A DNA stretch of 64,000 bases from Amorphophallus konjac (lineage: Eukaryota; Streptophyta; Magnoliopsida; Alismatales; Araceae), in NCBI GenBank assembly GCA_022559845.1, contig CM040118.1, forward strand, positions 232,857,224 through 232,921,223, in the 5' to 3' direction. Within the stretch, counting starts at the first letter, position 1; the number at the start of each line of letters is the position of its first letter. Made by a program: the position numbers and the translations under genes. The notes under the pieces were generated by a model, which was given only the letters and a program-made list of their open reading frames with translations, had not been told where the DNA came from and did not search any database. Positions 32,150-43,699 of the stretch are shown here, in pieces.

Positions 32150-32745
32150 TTGAGTACATGGAAATATTAGTCACATCGGCTAATCGGGCCCAATTAGGCC
32201 AAGCAGATTTTGCAATGTGGGCCAATTGGGCTTGATGAACTCGCTGGTCTAGGCCAATCGGGTCAAATTGGGCCTTTGGACTCAATGGTCCAAGCCAATT
32301 GGGCATTTGGACTCGATGATCTGAGTCATTTGGGCTTGACTAGGTGTTTAGACTTAACGGTCTGAGTTAATTGGACATTTTGACTCAATGGTCCGAGCAT
32401 ATTAGGCTTAATTGGATATTTGGACCCATTGGTCCGACTCAATTAGACATTTGGACTCAATGGTCCGAGTCAGTTGGGCTTAATTGAATATTTGAACTCA
32501 ATGATCCAAGCCAATTGGGCATTTGGACTCAATGGTTCGTGCCAATTGGGCTTAATTTGATATTTGGATCCAATGGCCCGAGCTAATTAATTGGATATTT
32601 GGATCCAACGACTGGAGCTAATTTGGCATTTGGACCCAATGGTCCAATCCAATTGGGCTTGATTGGGTATTTGGATCCAATAATCCGAGCCAATTGGACA
32701 TTTGGACTCTATGGTCCGAGCCAATTGGTTTTAATGGTTTAAGTG
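32150..32745 (+). repeat. Degenerate minisatellite with AATTGGGC / ATTTGGACTCAATGGTCCGA words
   Basis: About 16 units of roughly 30-40 bp alternate CCAATTGGGC(TTAATTGGAT) and ATTTGGACTCAATGGTCCGAGC. It starts just after the L1 poly(A) and stops before 32750. I do not recognise it as part of a known element. Confidence 0.75.
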
Positions 32746-33201
32746 GTCTAAGCCATGGACTATGGATTGAGCTTTAGTCTTGGTGGGCCATGGATCTCAC
32801 CTGAGTAGGGAGAGAGTAGCAGGCCAACCTTGCGAAAGGTTCTTCCTTTTGTAAATGGCACCCCCGTGGGGGTATTCATTGGGTCTAAGGGGGCTGGAAA
32901 ATTACGTGTGAATCCCCCTATCATGCTGTTTCCAAAAGAGTTCAGAAAAATAAAACTTGTTCTCTACTATTTTCTTTTTTTTGTGACCCTATTGGGTTGG
33001 TTTGGGGATGGGGGCTTAAGAAACCTTACGAAGTTAGGCCCTGTTTGAAAATGGAATAGGGTAAGTAAACTGGGGAGAGAGAAATGTGGGCCCCACCCAC
33101 TTCTCTCACACTCAATGATTGCTACCCGGGGTCGGGTGGCATATTCATGCCCAGGGGCACGAATCCGCCCTCCTACCCCGATTTCAAAGGGGCCCTTAGG
33201 G
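32746..33201. other. Intergenic/intron tract, nothing recognised
   Basis: GC-balanced sequence without coding or repeat structure that I can identify. Confidence 0.4.
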
Positions 33202-34575
33202 TATTGCTTCTCTCTCCTAGTCCAATGACCCGTGGTTAGATGTGAGGGAGGGAGAGACGGTTGAGAGGGAAGTAGCCATCGGGCTGCTTTTCTTCTCTTC
33301 CTTATTTCTCTCTCTAAATCCTCCTAAAGATAGGAGAGATAAAGTTGAGAGAGAGAGAGAGGGCCAAATGTGGGAGTGAAGGTCATCAGGCCATTTTCCT
33401 TGTCCCTCAATTTTGTCCTTTCTTCAATATTTGAATCCCATTAATATTCCCCCCATAAATGAGGAGCGAGAAACTAGAGAGAGAATGAGAGGGAGATTGT
33501 AGGTGAGGGAAGGGCCATCGGGCCCCTTTTCTTCTCTTTCAAGTTTTCTCTCTTTTTTATTTAAACCCATTAAAACCCTCCCTATTAATTAGGAAAGAGG
33601 GATAAGGTGACAAAGAGAGAGAGGAAGAGAGAGGATTAGATGATGGAAAGGAGCCTCTCTTCTCTTGAAACCTCAGTAATTATTCATTAAATCCCATTAA
33701 TGCACCCTTTAACCTCTTAAAACTCCCATTTATCTCTTCATAAATAGAGAGAGAAGAGAGCGAGGAAGAGAGAGGAGATCGCAGGTGATAGAGTGGAAGA
33801 GAGGTCCGTGAGTGTGTGAAGAGCCATCAGGCTCTTTCTCCTCTACTCCAACTTCTTTTCCCTTTTTTTACCCTCTATTAATTAGGATAGATAGAGGAGA
33901 GAGATTAGAGAGAGAGAAGGCCGTAGGTGTGAGCCCCTTCTCCACCTTTCTCTCCATTAAATAAGGAGAGAGAGAGCATTTAAAAATTCAGGCCTAATGG
34001 GTTCAATGTGAATGGGTGTCTGGATTTTTCTCTGTTAACCCCTGGGTAATTGAAGACTAGCTTCCTTCTCTCTCCTTCAAGACCCATCCGGTTGTTTTAT
34101 GGAGAGAGAGAGAGGGAGAGAGAAGAGGTGCCAGTTCGAACGAACATGGGTTCACTAATGTGAACAGCGGGTTTGAGTTTTAATCATAAAAACCCTTGGA
34201 TAATTAAACAATTATCCTTTCTCTACTATGGACCCCCATCGGGGCATGTTCAAGTGTGAACAAAGTCAAGAATTTTATAAATAGACCCCTCTTAAAATTA
34301 ATATTTTCTGATTTTTGAATGTTTGCTCCATCAGGCAACATTTAGGGGGGGGAGAGGAGAGGGAGGTTGTGGCTTATAGAGTCTAGAATGGACTCCTTTT
34401 CCTCTCTTCATCTTTTTATTTAATTCTCTCTCTAAAAGACCCATCGAGTGGGACAAAGAGAGAGAGGAAGGACCACGGGAGAGAGAAGATCATCTGAGTA
34501 CAAATTGAACACACACTCTCGCTCTCTTCTTTCTTCTTTTTGTGCACAAGGCTTCCCTCTTTTTTGGTTCGAACA
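33202..34575 (+). repeat. LTR-like repeat, first copy (pairs with 42075-43383)
   Basis: Aligns colinearly with 42075-43383 from TATTGCTTCTCTCTCC (TGTTGC in the other copy) to TTTGGTTCGAACA. TG...CA-type ends and a TATA box (TATAAATA 34276-34283) about 300 bp before the end suggest an LTR. The 5' two-thirds repeat a ~140-150 bp theme: GAGAGA tract, GCCATCGGGC, CCCCTTTTCTTCTC, then CCCATTAA. No matching five-base flanks were found. Confidence 0.65.
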
Positions 34576-35022
34576 AATGCTCCCCACAAACCATGTGGTG
34601 AAGGCGAAGCCGAAAGCATATGGTCCGTACTAGTTCATAGGCGAATTGTCTATCCTTTGGCAGCACACATGGATATTTATGTGATAAAACACCATTCCCT
34701 TGGCAAAAGTATGTTGACATTCTGAGGTATTCAACCCCCTTTCACATATGGCATTGGCATGTTGAGATCACGGGGTATCCAAACCTCTTTTACATAAACT
34801 TCTACCACTTGGTATCTCACATAAATGAAAGTGCTAATATACAAACCTCTTTGGCGTCCATATTTCGATAATTTTAAAGTAATCCAAGTATTCTTGAGCT
34901 TCTTCATGCAAGCCTGGGCATGGAACTTTCATGCCTTGATTCGTTTGTATTACAATACATTCGGATCCCATGTCTATCACAGCAGCCAAAGCTCATGTGA
35001 ACAAGTGTAATTGCCGTTTGAC
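34576..35022. other. Sequence between repeats, nothing recognised
   Basis: No coding or element structure identified. Ends in TTGAC (35018-35022), the left flank of the next solo LTR. Confidence 0.4.
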
Positions 35023-37109
35023 TGTTGTTGGCCACGGAATATATTCAAATAGGTATTAGACAGGGGTTCTCTTTGAAGAGAAACATTTTTATATAAGGGT
35101 TTATTCCGTGGGTGCGCATCGTATCAGACGATTCGGGTTCAGGTGTTGGATCTTTCCCCACTGACCACAGTCAGTGTTGATTTACATCGGCCTAACGTCT
35201 GAACACCTTTGTTTATCTGTCAAAGAAAACCTTAAAACCCCTTCTATAAGTTCTGATGTTGAGGACCTGTTCACTTGGGTGGCTCGCAGTTACTACATGT
35301 TCACGACCGGCAAACTGATAGAATTAAGGTTTTATCAGAGGCCTATTAGGCTAAGGCAAAAGCCCTATAATTTCGAGGTATGGATGCAATTTTGCAGAAG
35401 CTGTAGGCATTTTGAAGTGTCGGGAGGTTCTCTGGACTCCGGGGGTATTTTGGTAATTTTTTCAGGCCAGGGGCATTTTGAAAATTTCTGGGTTGGGAGG
35501 AGGGTAGGAGGGATCCCTGACGTCCTGAGGCGCTGAGGCCATTTATGGAGGGTTTTAGGGGATACTAGTCCATTTTTAGGTCATAGGGGTATTTTAGTAA
35601 TATTACCAGACCCTCCATAGACCTAGGTTGAGGTGGCACCCAAGTGTCAGACTGAGCTGGCAGTGTTCCTGAACTGAAGGAGTAATGAGGGACTTCATAG
35701 AAGGCGCACATGCGTCGATTTGCAAAGAGGGGTATATATATAATTTCCCGAAAGTCGGGATTTTTTCCTTATAATTTTGTTGACTGGTGCGCAAAGAAAA
35801 TCTGCAGAGTACATTGAATATATTTAGGGCCCAAGTGGGTACAAGGGCTGTCGGCGAGTTGTCGACTGTACATCAAAGAGATCTGCGTTAACGCGGAGTG
35901 TAGGGACGTAGACCCAATTACAAAAGATTACTGGGTAAAACTACAAACAACAAGACTTATGTTTCTCGCAGTCCCGGAGAAGGCATTTTTCGTAATTCTC
36001 CTCTCATAGGGGCAGAACTACATAATTTTATCGTCCCGGGGGGCGTAGAAACTTACAAACATAGCCCGCAGAGGGGCATAATTACAAATGTAGCCCTTAG
36101 GAGCATAAATACAAGACCCAGGGATCACCTATCCCTCAAGGGTTAAAACAACGAACAATGCTCCTTACTTCGTGCAAATGTCTCTTAATGCGTGGATCTC
36201 TTCTCCTCCTCTCTCTTCTGGACCCCGTGGGTCTATTTATAGAAGTTGGAGGGCCACCCGGGGGTGATTTAACCCGTACGGGGTGAATGGGATGAAAATG
36301 ACCTCGGGAGGGTCTTTTTTTTTTTTTTTCTGCGAGAGAGAAAAGGGGGACCGGGTCGAATGACCCCGGGGGTCCCACCTGGGCTCAATTGACCCCGGGC
36401 AGGTCCTTCTCGGGGCGAACAACCCCGGGTGGGTCCCCTCGGGGTCGGTTGACCCCGGGCAGGCCCTCCCGGGGTCAATTGACCCCGGGCGGGTCCCTCT
36501 CGGGGTCGCGCGACCTCGGGCAGGGCTGCCCGCCCGCAAGCAGGCTTGCTCAGGGTCGGGCGACCCGCGAACCCGCACGGGTCTTTCCGACCCCGGACAG
36601 GTCCTTTTACCCTCCTTTTTTGCTTAAAAAATTCTCCAGGGCTTTGTAGAACAGTTGTTCGCAGCACGCCACTTGGAGAAGGGAGAGGACGCGCCTCCTT
36701 GCTTCGTTCGTTGTCTTCCCCTCGCCATAGGCCGCGAAGTTGGGATTTGTTTTTTGTCCGTGCAGCATGGTACACGTGCGTGGGACTTCCTCGGCGGTGT
36801 GTACACCATCCTTTGCATCTCCCTCTTCTTACTATGAGGTTTTCTTTGCTCATGTCGAACATCTAAGGGAGGAAAACTCCACCCCTTAGGGGTTTTGCCC
36901 AGAACCACACGAACTTGACAATCGTGGTGGTTTGATCCGGTTCCCGGCCACCTTGCTTGCTGCGAGGAGTTTATAATTGTAGAGATATACGGGCCACAAG
37001 GTCCCGATGTGTGAAAATATTCCACGGAGTGACGATACGTCGAATACTGAACCCCGACCAACTCGAGGGTAATGTCTCGATTTATCCGAGACGAATTGTG
37101 GGTGCAACA
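35023..37109 (-). mobile_element. Antisense solo LTR of the Tat-like Gypsy family
   Basis: On the minus strand it starts TGTTGCACCC at 37109, as the LTR at 53871 does, and ends near CCAACAACA at 35023. It has the GC palindrome cluster (about 36340-36560), TATA box at 36234-36241 and the CCGATGTAAATCAACACTGA stretch near 35175. Flanks TTGAC (35018-35022) and CTGAC (37110-37114) agree at four of five bases, supporting a solo LTR. It is inserted in an older relative: ORF1 remains of the same family continue at 37115. Confidence 0.8.
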
Positions 37110-37114
37110 CTGAC

Positions 37115-38235
37115 GTAATAATAGGTTGCCCACCTAGAGCTGCATTCAACTGGCCTAGCAGCTCGTTCGCCTGTTCTCCTCTCCTGGTTATGACCCCGCA
37201 TCGATTAGCAATGTTGGCCACCTATTTTGGATCATTCGGGAGGCCGGTGTGTGGATTACGATAGCTTGAAGCTTAACTATATATTCTGATATTTAGGTTG
37301 GAAATTCCTGTCGTTCTCCATTTCTTTTGGAGTGGGCGTGATGGCATGCCCAAACAGTCTAATATTGAAATTCTCGACCCTTTGGTGTGTTCCTTTCCCC
37401 ACCTTTTAACTTGCGTGGGTCATGGGGCCATTTGATAAGGCATACACCTTGATAAGGCAAACACTTGTTTCCTTTATGGCTCCCCTTCCTTTTCCACTCT
37501 CGAAGAGGGAAAGGGCAGGGAGCAGCATTGTCAAGGGACTTGGCCCTTGGTTGTAGTTGACTTTGGGGTGATGAGGATTCACCCATTGAGGTTAGAGCAA
37601 CTCTAGCCCTTCTAATCTTCTAGGTCCGCCTTGGTGACCCAAATTTTCTTCATGTGGACCTTCTTTTCCCAAACTTGAAGGTCCTCACCCTCATATTTTT
37701 GCAACTGTCATGTTGGCTTCTTTTGTTTCTTCCAGGTATGAGCCGGGGCCTTGGCATTCTGCTTGTTCAGCTTGGCCCTATCCTACTGAACCTTAGCTAG
37801 AATTCCAAACTTGTTATCCATAGAGATGTTTGGAACATATCTCATCTTGGGGATTCGTGGGGCCCTATCGTCCAAGTAGGTGTGTAGTTCCCCAATAGTG
37901 GTTGTCTTCCCTGAGTTAGAAGTGAGTCGGCACCTCATAGTTGTGCCTTGGTGACGTCTCTGTCCCCTACTGAAGGATGTAGAGGCACGGTGTAAGTAAC
38001 AGTGTTGATGCTGAGACACAACAACGACAGTTTAATTTTTGGGACTTCGACCGGAATGGGAGCAATAGCTGGGACCACTGCTAAGTAGTTGGATTCCACT
38101 ATAGGTGACAAAAACTCGAATTGTAGGGGAGTAGTGAGCTAGCCGTTGATGCGGTGACTTCGGAACACAAGGGGCCTGAAAGTGACTTGCTCAATGCCGG
38201 CCATTGTAGCAGGTGCATTGTGGAAAGTGCGGAAA
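37115..38235 (-). pseudogene. Remnant of the pre-gag ORF1 of a related Gypsy element
   Basis: Minus-strand frames broken by several stops encode a YVPNISMDNKFGILAKV stretch (about 37880-37800), KKIWVTKADLED near 37630 and SRISILDCLGMPSRP near 37350. These match, in the same order, the LTIPTSNRFELLRQV, KKIWVTQEEARII and SRVSIFDRLGRPPKP segments of the intact ORF1 at 56113-57912. So this is a diverged family member on the opposite strand. The low-complexity N-terminal repeats are not visible. Confidence 0.65.
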
Positions 38236-39172
38236 CAGTGTACGAACCCTGTAAAAAGAATCAACACATAGTAATGTGCTGAGCGGGCATCCTTGAGTAG
38301 GAAGATGAAGGGAAGAAAAGGTCCGGTTCAATTTGTGGGAACATTATATTGGTGAATATGTTATGGGATTATGGAATAAATCTCTTGAACTGTTATAGAT
38401 GTTTTTATCAGAAGGTATGGGTTCATGTGCTAGACCTTTTCCTACCGACCTCGATCAGTGTTTAATTACATCGGTTGGACAATCAAATACCTATGATTAA
38501 TTGCTTGTAGGATGCCAATCAAGCCATGATTACATAAATGCGCCACTTATATAAGCTCCGCAAACACATTTGCTGGTCCGTAATAGGTTTGAAGGCATGT
38601 TAAGCGGTTTTATATTGATTTGGATTGATTTTTAGTCATTTTGGGTCATAAGGGTATTTTGGTCATTTTGCATGTTTAGGAGAGTTTAAGGGACCATGTT
38701 AGGGTTTGAAGTCTGTTTTAGTGACTTTGGTGGGTTTTAGAACCTCAAGGTATGGTTTTGCTGTATTTTGGGTATTTTGTGTCTCAGGGGTATTTTGGTC
38801 ATTTGGGAGATTTTAGGGTTTGGAGTGGTATTTTTATGATTTGACATTTTTGGGGATTTTTCTACTTTTTTTAGAAATTTTTGGGGGCATTAAGGGTACT
38901 TTGGTCATTGTGACCCTTTTAAGTTTTCAGGGGTATTTTAGGTATCTGAGTGATTTTTACATTTTTTTGATTTTTTGGGAAATTTGTGATTTTTTTGGTT
39001 TTAGGGGTATTTTCATAATTTTGGGCATATTTTTAGGGTTTTCGGTGTATTTTGGGCATTTTTATTTTTTTGGTAGTTTTCATATTTTTGGGGGATTTTT
39101 TTTTCATGTTAAGGGTATTTTGGTAATTTTAGGTCGAAATAGGCTTGTGTGAGGTTAGGAGCGTATTTTGAG
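38236..39172 (-). repeat. Degraded antisense Gypsy LTR (3' part) with GGGGTATTTTGGTCAT repeats
   Basis: Upstream, in minus orientation, of the ORF1 remnant. 38420-38490 matches the end region of the Tat-like LTR (GACCTCGATCAGTG.TTA.TTACATCGG). 38600-39140 is T-rich with about ten GGGGTATTTTGGTCAT-like words, equivalent to the AAATTACCGAAATACCC words of the other LTRs. It is interrupted at 39172 by a solo LTR. Confidence 0.5.
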
Positions 39173-42019
39173 TATAACACACCGGATTTTTTTTCTATCA
39201 GAATCTGTGAGTTCGGAGCGCCTTTGTGAGTCCCGGGTCGTGTTTTACGATTTACTCGAGTTTTTGGCTGTCGAGCCTGCGGAACCCTGTGCAGGGTGAA
39301 CCGACGTGTTGTCAGGCTCTGGGACATTGCAGGCGCGTTATGCGTTTTCCGAGGATCGTGGGAATGATTTTTCCCTAATTTTGTATTTTCCGGATTTCTA
39401 AAATCCCGAATCATTTTTCTATAAATAACTCCCCACCCTCTCTTTCTCTTATTCTCTCTTTCTCACTCTCTCTCTTCTCTTTCTCTCCCCCTCTTCTTTG
39501 GGCGGCCGACGGAGGCGGAGGCGGGCGAGGTGGAGGCGGCGTGAGGGCAAGGAGTGCGAGGATGGGATGAGGATCGAGGCGGTGGAGGCGCGGCGGCTCG
39601 TTCGCGAGTTCGTGAACCCTGCAGTGTTCGTGAGGCGTTTTCGCGAGGAAACGGCGTCCTCGACACGGGAAATCTTCGGTGGAGGTAGGGGGATGGATCC
39701 CTGGCCCTTGTACTTCCTTTCTCGCGGATTTCGTAGGCCGGGGTGACCCGAGCGTGGGTTTTCCTTCATGCCGGGGCGGTTTTTCATGTCTTAGGGCGAG
39801 TGACGTTTTTCGCCGGATCGAGCGGCATTTCGCCGTTTTCTTTTGTGCATTTTGGGGTTTGGGACCCGGGGAATGGTCCCCGTTGTTTTCCCCCACGATT
39901 GGGATCGAGTGGGCGTGGAAACCGGACCCCTAGGTGGGGTTCAGAGCATTCTCTGCCGTTTTTGGTCGACCAACCTATCGGTTGGGTCCGGTGGACCAAA
40001 TAGCGCTCGCCACGGGAGGGAGCCCAAGCCAGTTCGGTCGACCGACCGGCCCAGTTCGGTCGACCGACCTGGGCCAGGCTCCCAGGGGTTGGTTGGTCGA
40101 CCGCCCATCTGGGGCTGGTCGACCGACTTGTTGGTCGACTGACCCCAGGGGCATTGGTCGACCGAAATCCCCTGTCTTGGCCCGTTTTGGCCCCCGGTCG
40201 ACCTGGTTGTGATCCAATGGTCGACCTTTGGCCTTGTGGATGTCCTGGACACCCCGTGGGTACCATGACCGTATTTTTGGGTGTTTGGAGGTACCGTGTT
40301 ACCTCGATTAGCATGCCCGTGGGTTTTGAGGGTCCGGGTGACCCCATGTGTTCCGGGCTTTCGTGTTTCGCTATATCTAGTCACCGTGGATCGGTATGAG
40401 TGCGGAGGACTATTCCCGCACGCCGTTGGCTTCTTCGGAAAGCGGTTTCTGTGTGGGCCATGCGTATGGCCTATGAACTGTGAGTCTTATGACCCAGCCT
40501 GGGGCTGGAGGTTTCTTAGTTTCCCTTTGAAAGGGATTAAGCTCGGCGGTTATGTCCCGCCTTAAAAGCTATATCGAACTGTGGTTTCTATCCCTAGGGG
40601 TAGGGCCGATTGACGGCATGGAGCCGTTCCGTGCAACGGTCTTGACCCGAGTCTTGTGACTCAAGGACCGTTGGATTTAGTAGGTCTAGTTATTTGTCCA
40701 GAGTCTGGTGGCCCCGAGTCACCTGGTACTTCGTGTTACTCGCAATGGGTGCGTACGTGGCCTTCCGTGTTTCCTCTCTATGGAGAGTGTTCACGTTTAG
40801 TGACCCCCCACTGGTCATAGCTTTCCTGGGCACGTCTGTGCCTACCCACCGGGAGTGGTGGAGAGCTAGACTCGGGTGAGACGATTTTTAGGCTGGTTTG
40901 CCGTAGGGCCTCCCACTGTAGCGGCTAGAGTCCCGGCTGGGAGAAAAACCAACTAGAGGGCCTGACGTAGTGCAGTCAGTCAGTGTGTGTACACATGGTC
41001 GGGGACTTCGGACGCGTGCTGACGAGCACGACCTCGACTAGACCCTTGTCCGAGTTGTGGTTACTATTCGGTGTCTCAGTGTCGCTTGGGGCGAGGGAGA
41101 CATTTGAGACGCGGACTAAGTCGTCAGTGGACACATCCGGCCTTGCTTCTATTGGGCAGGTACTCCCGTCACGTGACGTGAGTTTCTCGTTACTCGAGTT
41201 TCGGTTTCCCGTCTGCGAGACGCGGTTTTACGTGTAATTCCCGCACATTTCCCGATGTAGAGGTCTAGGGTTTCCGGTAGGGTTACCGAGGTTTCTCCCT
41301 AGACGGTGTAGGGTTCACGACTGCGAAGTCGTGACGGTTTCCCCGGACCGTGTGGTCTTGGGTTGGTCGTCGCCTGTGAAGGCGGACCTTCACGACAAAG
41401 TTGTCGTGGCATTTCTTCTGGTGGCTTATCCAGGGTTTTCCGTTTGTTCGGTAGTCCCCCGATTATGAGATCGGGGCGTGCTTTCGGTGCCGTAGGAGTA
41501 GGTTATAGAGCCGTGGTTTCATCGGCTACCGCTTTGCGACTGTTCCTTCCGCCGTTACTATTGTTGTTGCTACTCTTGCTTTTGTTGTTGTTGTTCCTTT
41601 TAGCGCTGTTTACCGCCGTTGTTGTGGTAGGGTTCTGCGGGACCCCTACTGAGCCAATGAGATGAGGCTCACGCCCTGCTTTTCACGTGTAGCGGCTCTT
41701 CCTCGAGATTCGGGGGTGCAGCGTGGAGGTTCGTAGTTGCCAGCTCGCCGGGCCGAGTGTTCACTTAGCATTAGAGTACGTTCCTTTTCCCTGTAGACTG
41801 TACTTTGTGGACTGGACTCTGTAGTTTAGTTTATTAATTGAAAATGTAATTTATTTCTGTTATTTAAACTGTTAGTTATAGATATTCCTGCTTTATTTCA
41901 TATTTCGATGTACCTCCACCATCCTTTCTAACCCTTCCGAGCCCTCCGGCTCGTGGGTGGCGGGTTAGGATTCGAATGGTATCGGGTATTTTCCGGTATC
42001 CGGATCTTGGGTCATTACA
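39173..42019 (+). mobile_element. Large solo Gypsy LTR with perfect TTGAG target duplication
   Basis: TTGAG lies at 39168-39172 and again at 42020-42024. The LTR starts TATAACACACC (TG changed to TA; the related copy ending at 23476 has TGTAATAACCC) and ends GGGTCATTACA. TATA box at 39420-39427. Ends of the type TGTAATGACCC/GGGTCATTACA are common in Tekay/Del chromoviruses, so that lineage is likely. Frames inside (for example 39743-40003) are not supported as genes. Confidence 0.85.
39963..40225 (+). repeat. Cluster of palindromic GGTCGACC motifs inside the LTR
   Basis: About eight GGTCGACC or one-off copies occur in 260 bp, often extended to GGTCGACCGACC. Three similar words occur at the equivalent place of the truncated relative (22630-22710). 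Confidence 0.7.
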
Positions 42020-42074
42020 TTGAGAGTGGGGACTAGTCAGGGATTTTTTAAGAAAAACCCCTAAAAGACTAGAG

Positions 42075-43383
42075 TGTTGCTTCTCCCTCCTAGTCCAATG
42101 AGCATAGGTCAGATCTAAGAGAGAGAGAGAGATGGCTGAGAGTTAAGGAGCCATCAGGCTTATTTTCTTCTCTTCCTCATTTCTCTCTCTAAATCCTCAT
42201 AGAGAGAGGAGAGAGAGGGCCGAATGTGGGAGTGAAGGCTATCAGGCCATTTCCTTCTTTAATTCTCTTTTCTTCAATATTTAAATCCATTAATATCCCC
42301 CATAAATGAGGAGAGAGAAAGTAGATAGAGAAAGAGAGGTAGACATTGGTGAGGGAGGGACCATCGGGCCCCTTTTGTTCTCCTTAAAGTTTTCTCTCCC
42401 TTTTTTACTAAAACCCATTAAAACTCTCTCTATTAATTAGGAAAGAGGGATAAGGTGAGAGAGAAAGAGGGAGGAACAGAGAGGATCGGGCGATGGAAAG
42501 GAGCCATTGAGCTCCTTTTTCTCTTCTGATGAAACCTTTCTCATTAGATCCCATTAATGCCCCCCCTTTAACATCTTAAAATCCCCATTTATCTCTTCAT
42601 AAATAGAGAGAGAGGAAGAGAGAGGGGATCACAGGTGAGAGAAAGTGGAAGAGAGAGGCCTGCGAGTGGGAGAAGAGCCATTGGGCTCTTTCAACTTCTT
42701 TCCATTTTTTACCCCCTATTAATTATGACAGGGAGAGAAGAGAAAGATTAGAGAGAGAGAGAAGGCCGTAGGTGTGAGCCCCTTCTCCACCCCTCTCCAT
42801 TAAATAAGGAGAGTGAGCATTTGAAAATTCAGGCCTACTAGGTTCAATGTGAACAGATTTTTGTGTATAAACCCCTAGGTAATTGAAGACTAGCTTCCTT
42901 TTCTCTCCTTCAAGACCCATCGGGGTGTTTTATGGGGGGGGGGAGAGGAGAGGGGCTAGTGCAAATAGGGTTCACTACTGTGAACAGTGAGTTTGAGTTT
43001 TTATGATAAAAACCCTTGCATAATTGAACAATGATCCTCTCCGCCATGGATCCCTATCGGGCCATGTTCAAGTGTGATGTGATCAGGGTAAAAAATTTTA
43101 TGAACAGATCCCTCTTGAAGTTGAGATTTTCTGATTTTTGAATCCTTGCCCCATCAGGCAACATTTAAGGGGGAGAGAGGAAAGGGAGGCTGTGGAGTCC
43201 AGAATTGACTCCTCCTTTCCCTCTCTTCTTCTTTTTATTTAATTATCTCTCTAAAAGACCCATCGGGTGGGAGAAAGAGAGAGAGAGAGAAAGGCTGCGT
43301 GAGAGAGATCATCCGAGTCCAAACTGGACTCTCTCTCTTCTTTCTTTTTGTGCACAAAGCTTCCCCCTTTTTTGGTTCGAACA
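42075..43383 (+). repeat. LTR-like repeat, second copy (pairs with 33202-34575)
   Basis: Starts TGTTGCTTCTCCCTCC and ends TTTGGTTCGAACA; colinear with the first copy throughout. The TATA position reads TTTTATGAACAG, so the box is lost here. Direct orientation and a spacing of about 8.9 kb would suit two LTRs of one element, but the sequence between is made of other insertions and flanks do not match. Confidence 0.65.
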
Positions 43384-43699
43384 GATAGGAATACCTGCAG
43401 TACAAAAAATGAATAAGGGAAGGCATCACATCTCTCGCTGCTTTCTTTGGAAAAATGTGGGCAGTGCCATCAATTTTATATTTTGATAAATAGAGGTAAT
43501 ACTATCAGAAAATGAGGAGAGTTCACTCCATATCATTTGCTCATATGTTAAATTTGTCTCATACAATGGTTCACTCCCTTGGTATGAAAAGCCCTTGAGC
43601 AGTCAGTCTTGCAAAATATTCTTGCAGAGGTTCCATTCTTATAATATGTTGTTTCACACTGAAAAATTCACTCGGTATCTATTTGTTGGATAAATAAGC
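43384..43699. other. Short tract, nothing recognised
   Basis: AT-rich, no coding or repeat identified. Confidence 0.35.

Noticed and set aside
39498..40565. Several overlapping GC-rich frames on both strands
   Set aside because: All fall within a solo LTR with perfect target duplications; no domain recognised.
33202..43383. One complete LTR element between the two 1.3-kb repeats
   Set aside because: No primer site after the first copy, no polypurine tract before the second, no pol coding between them, and flanks do not match. Left as a paired repeat of unclear origin.
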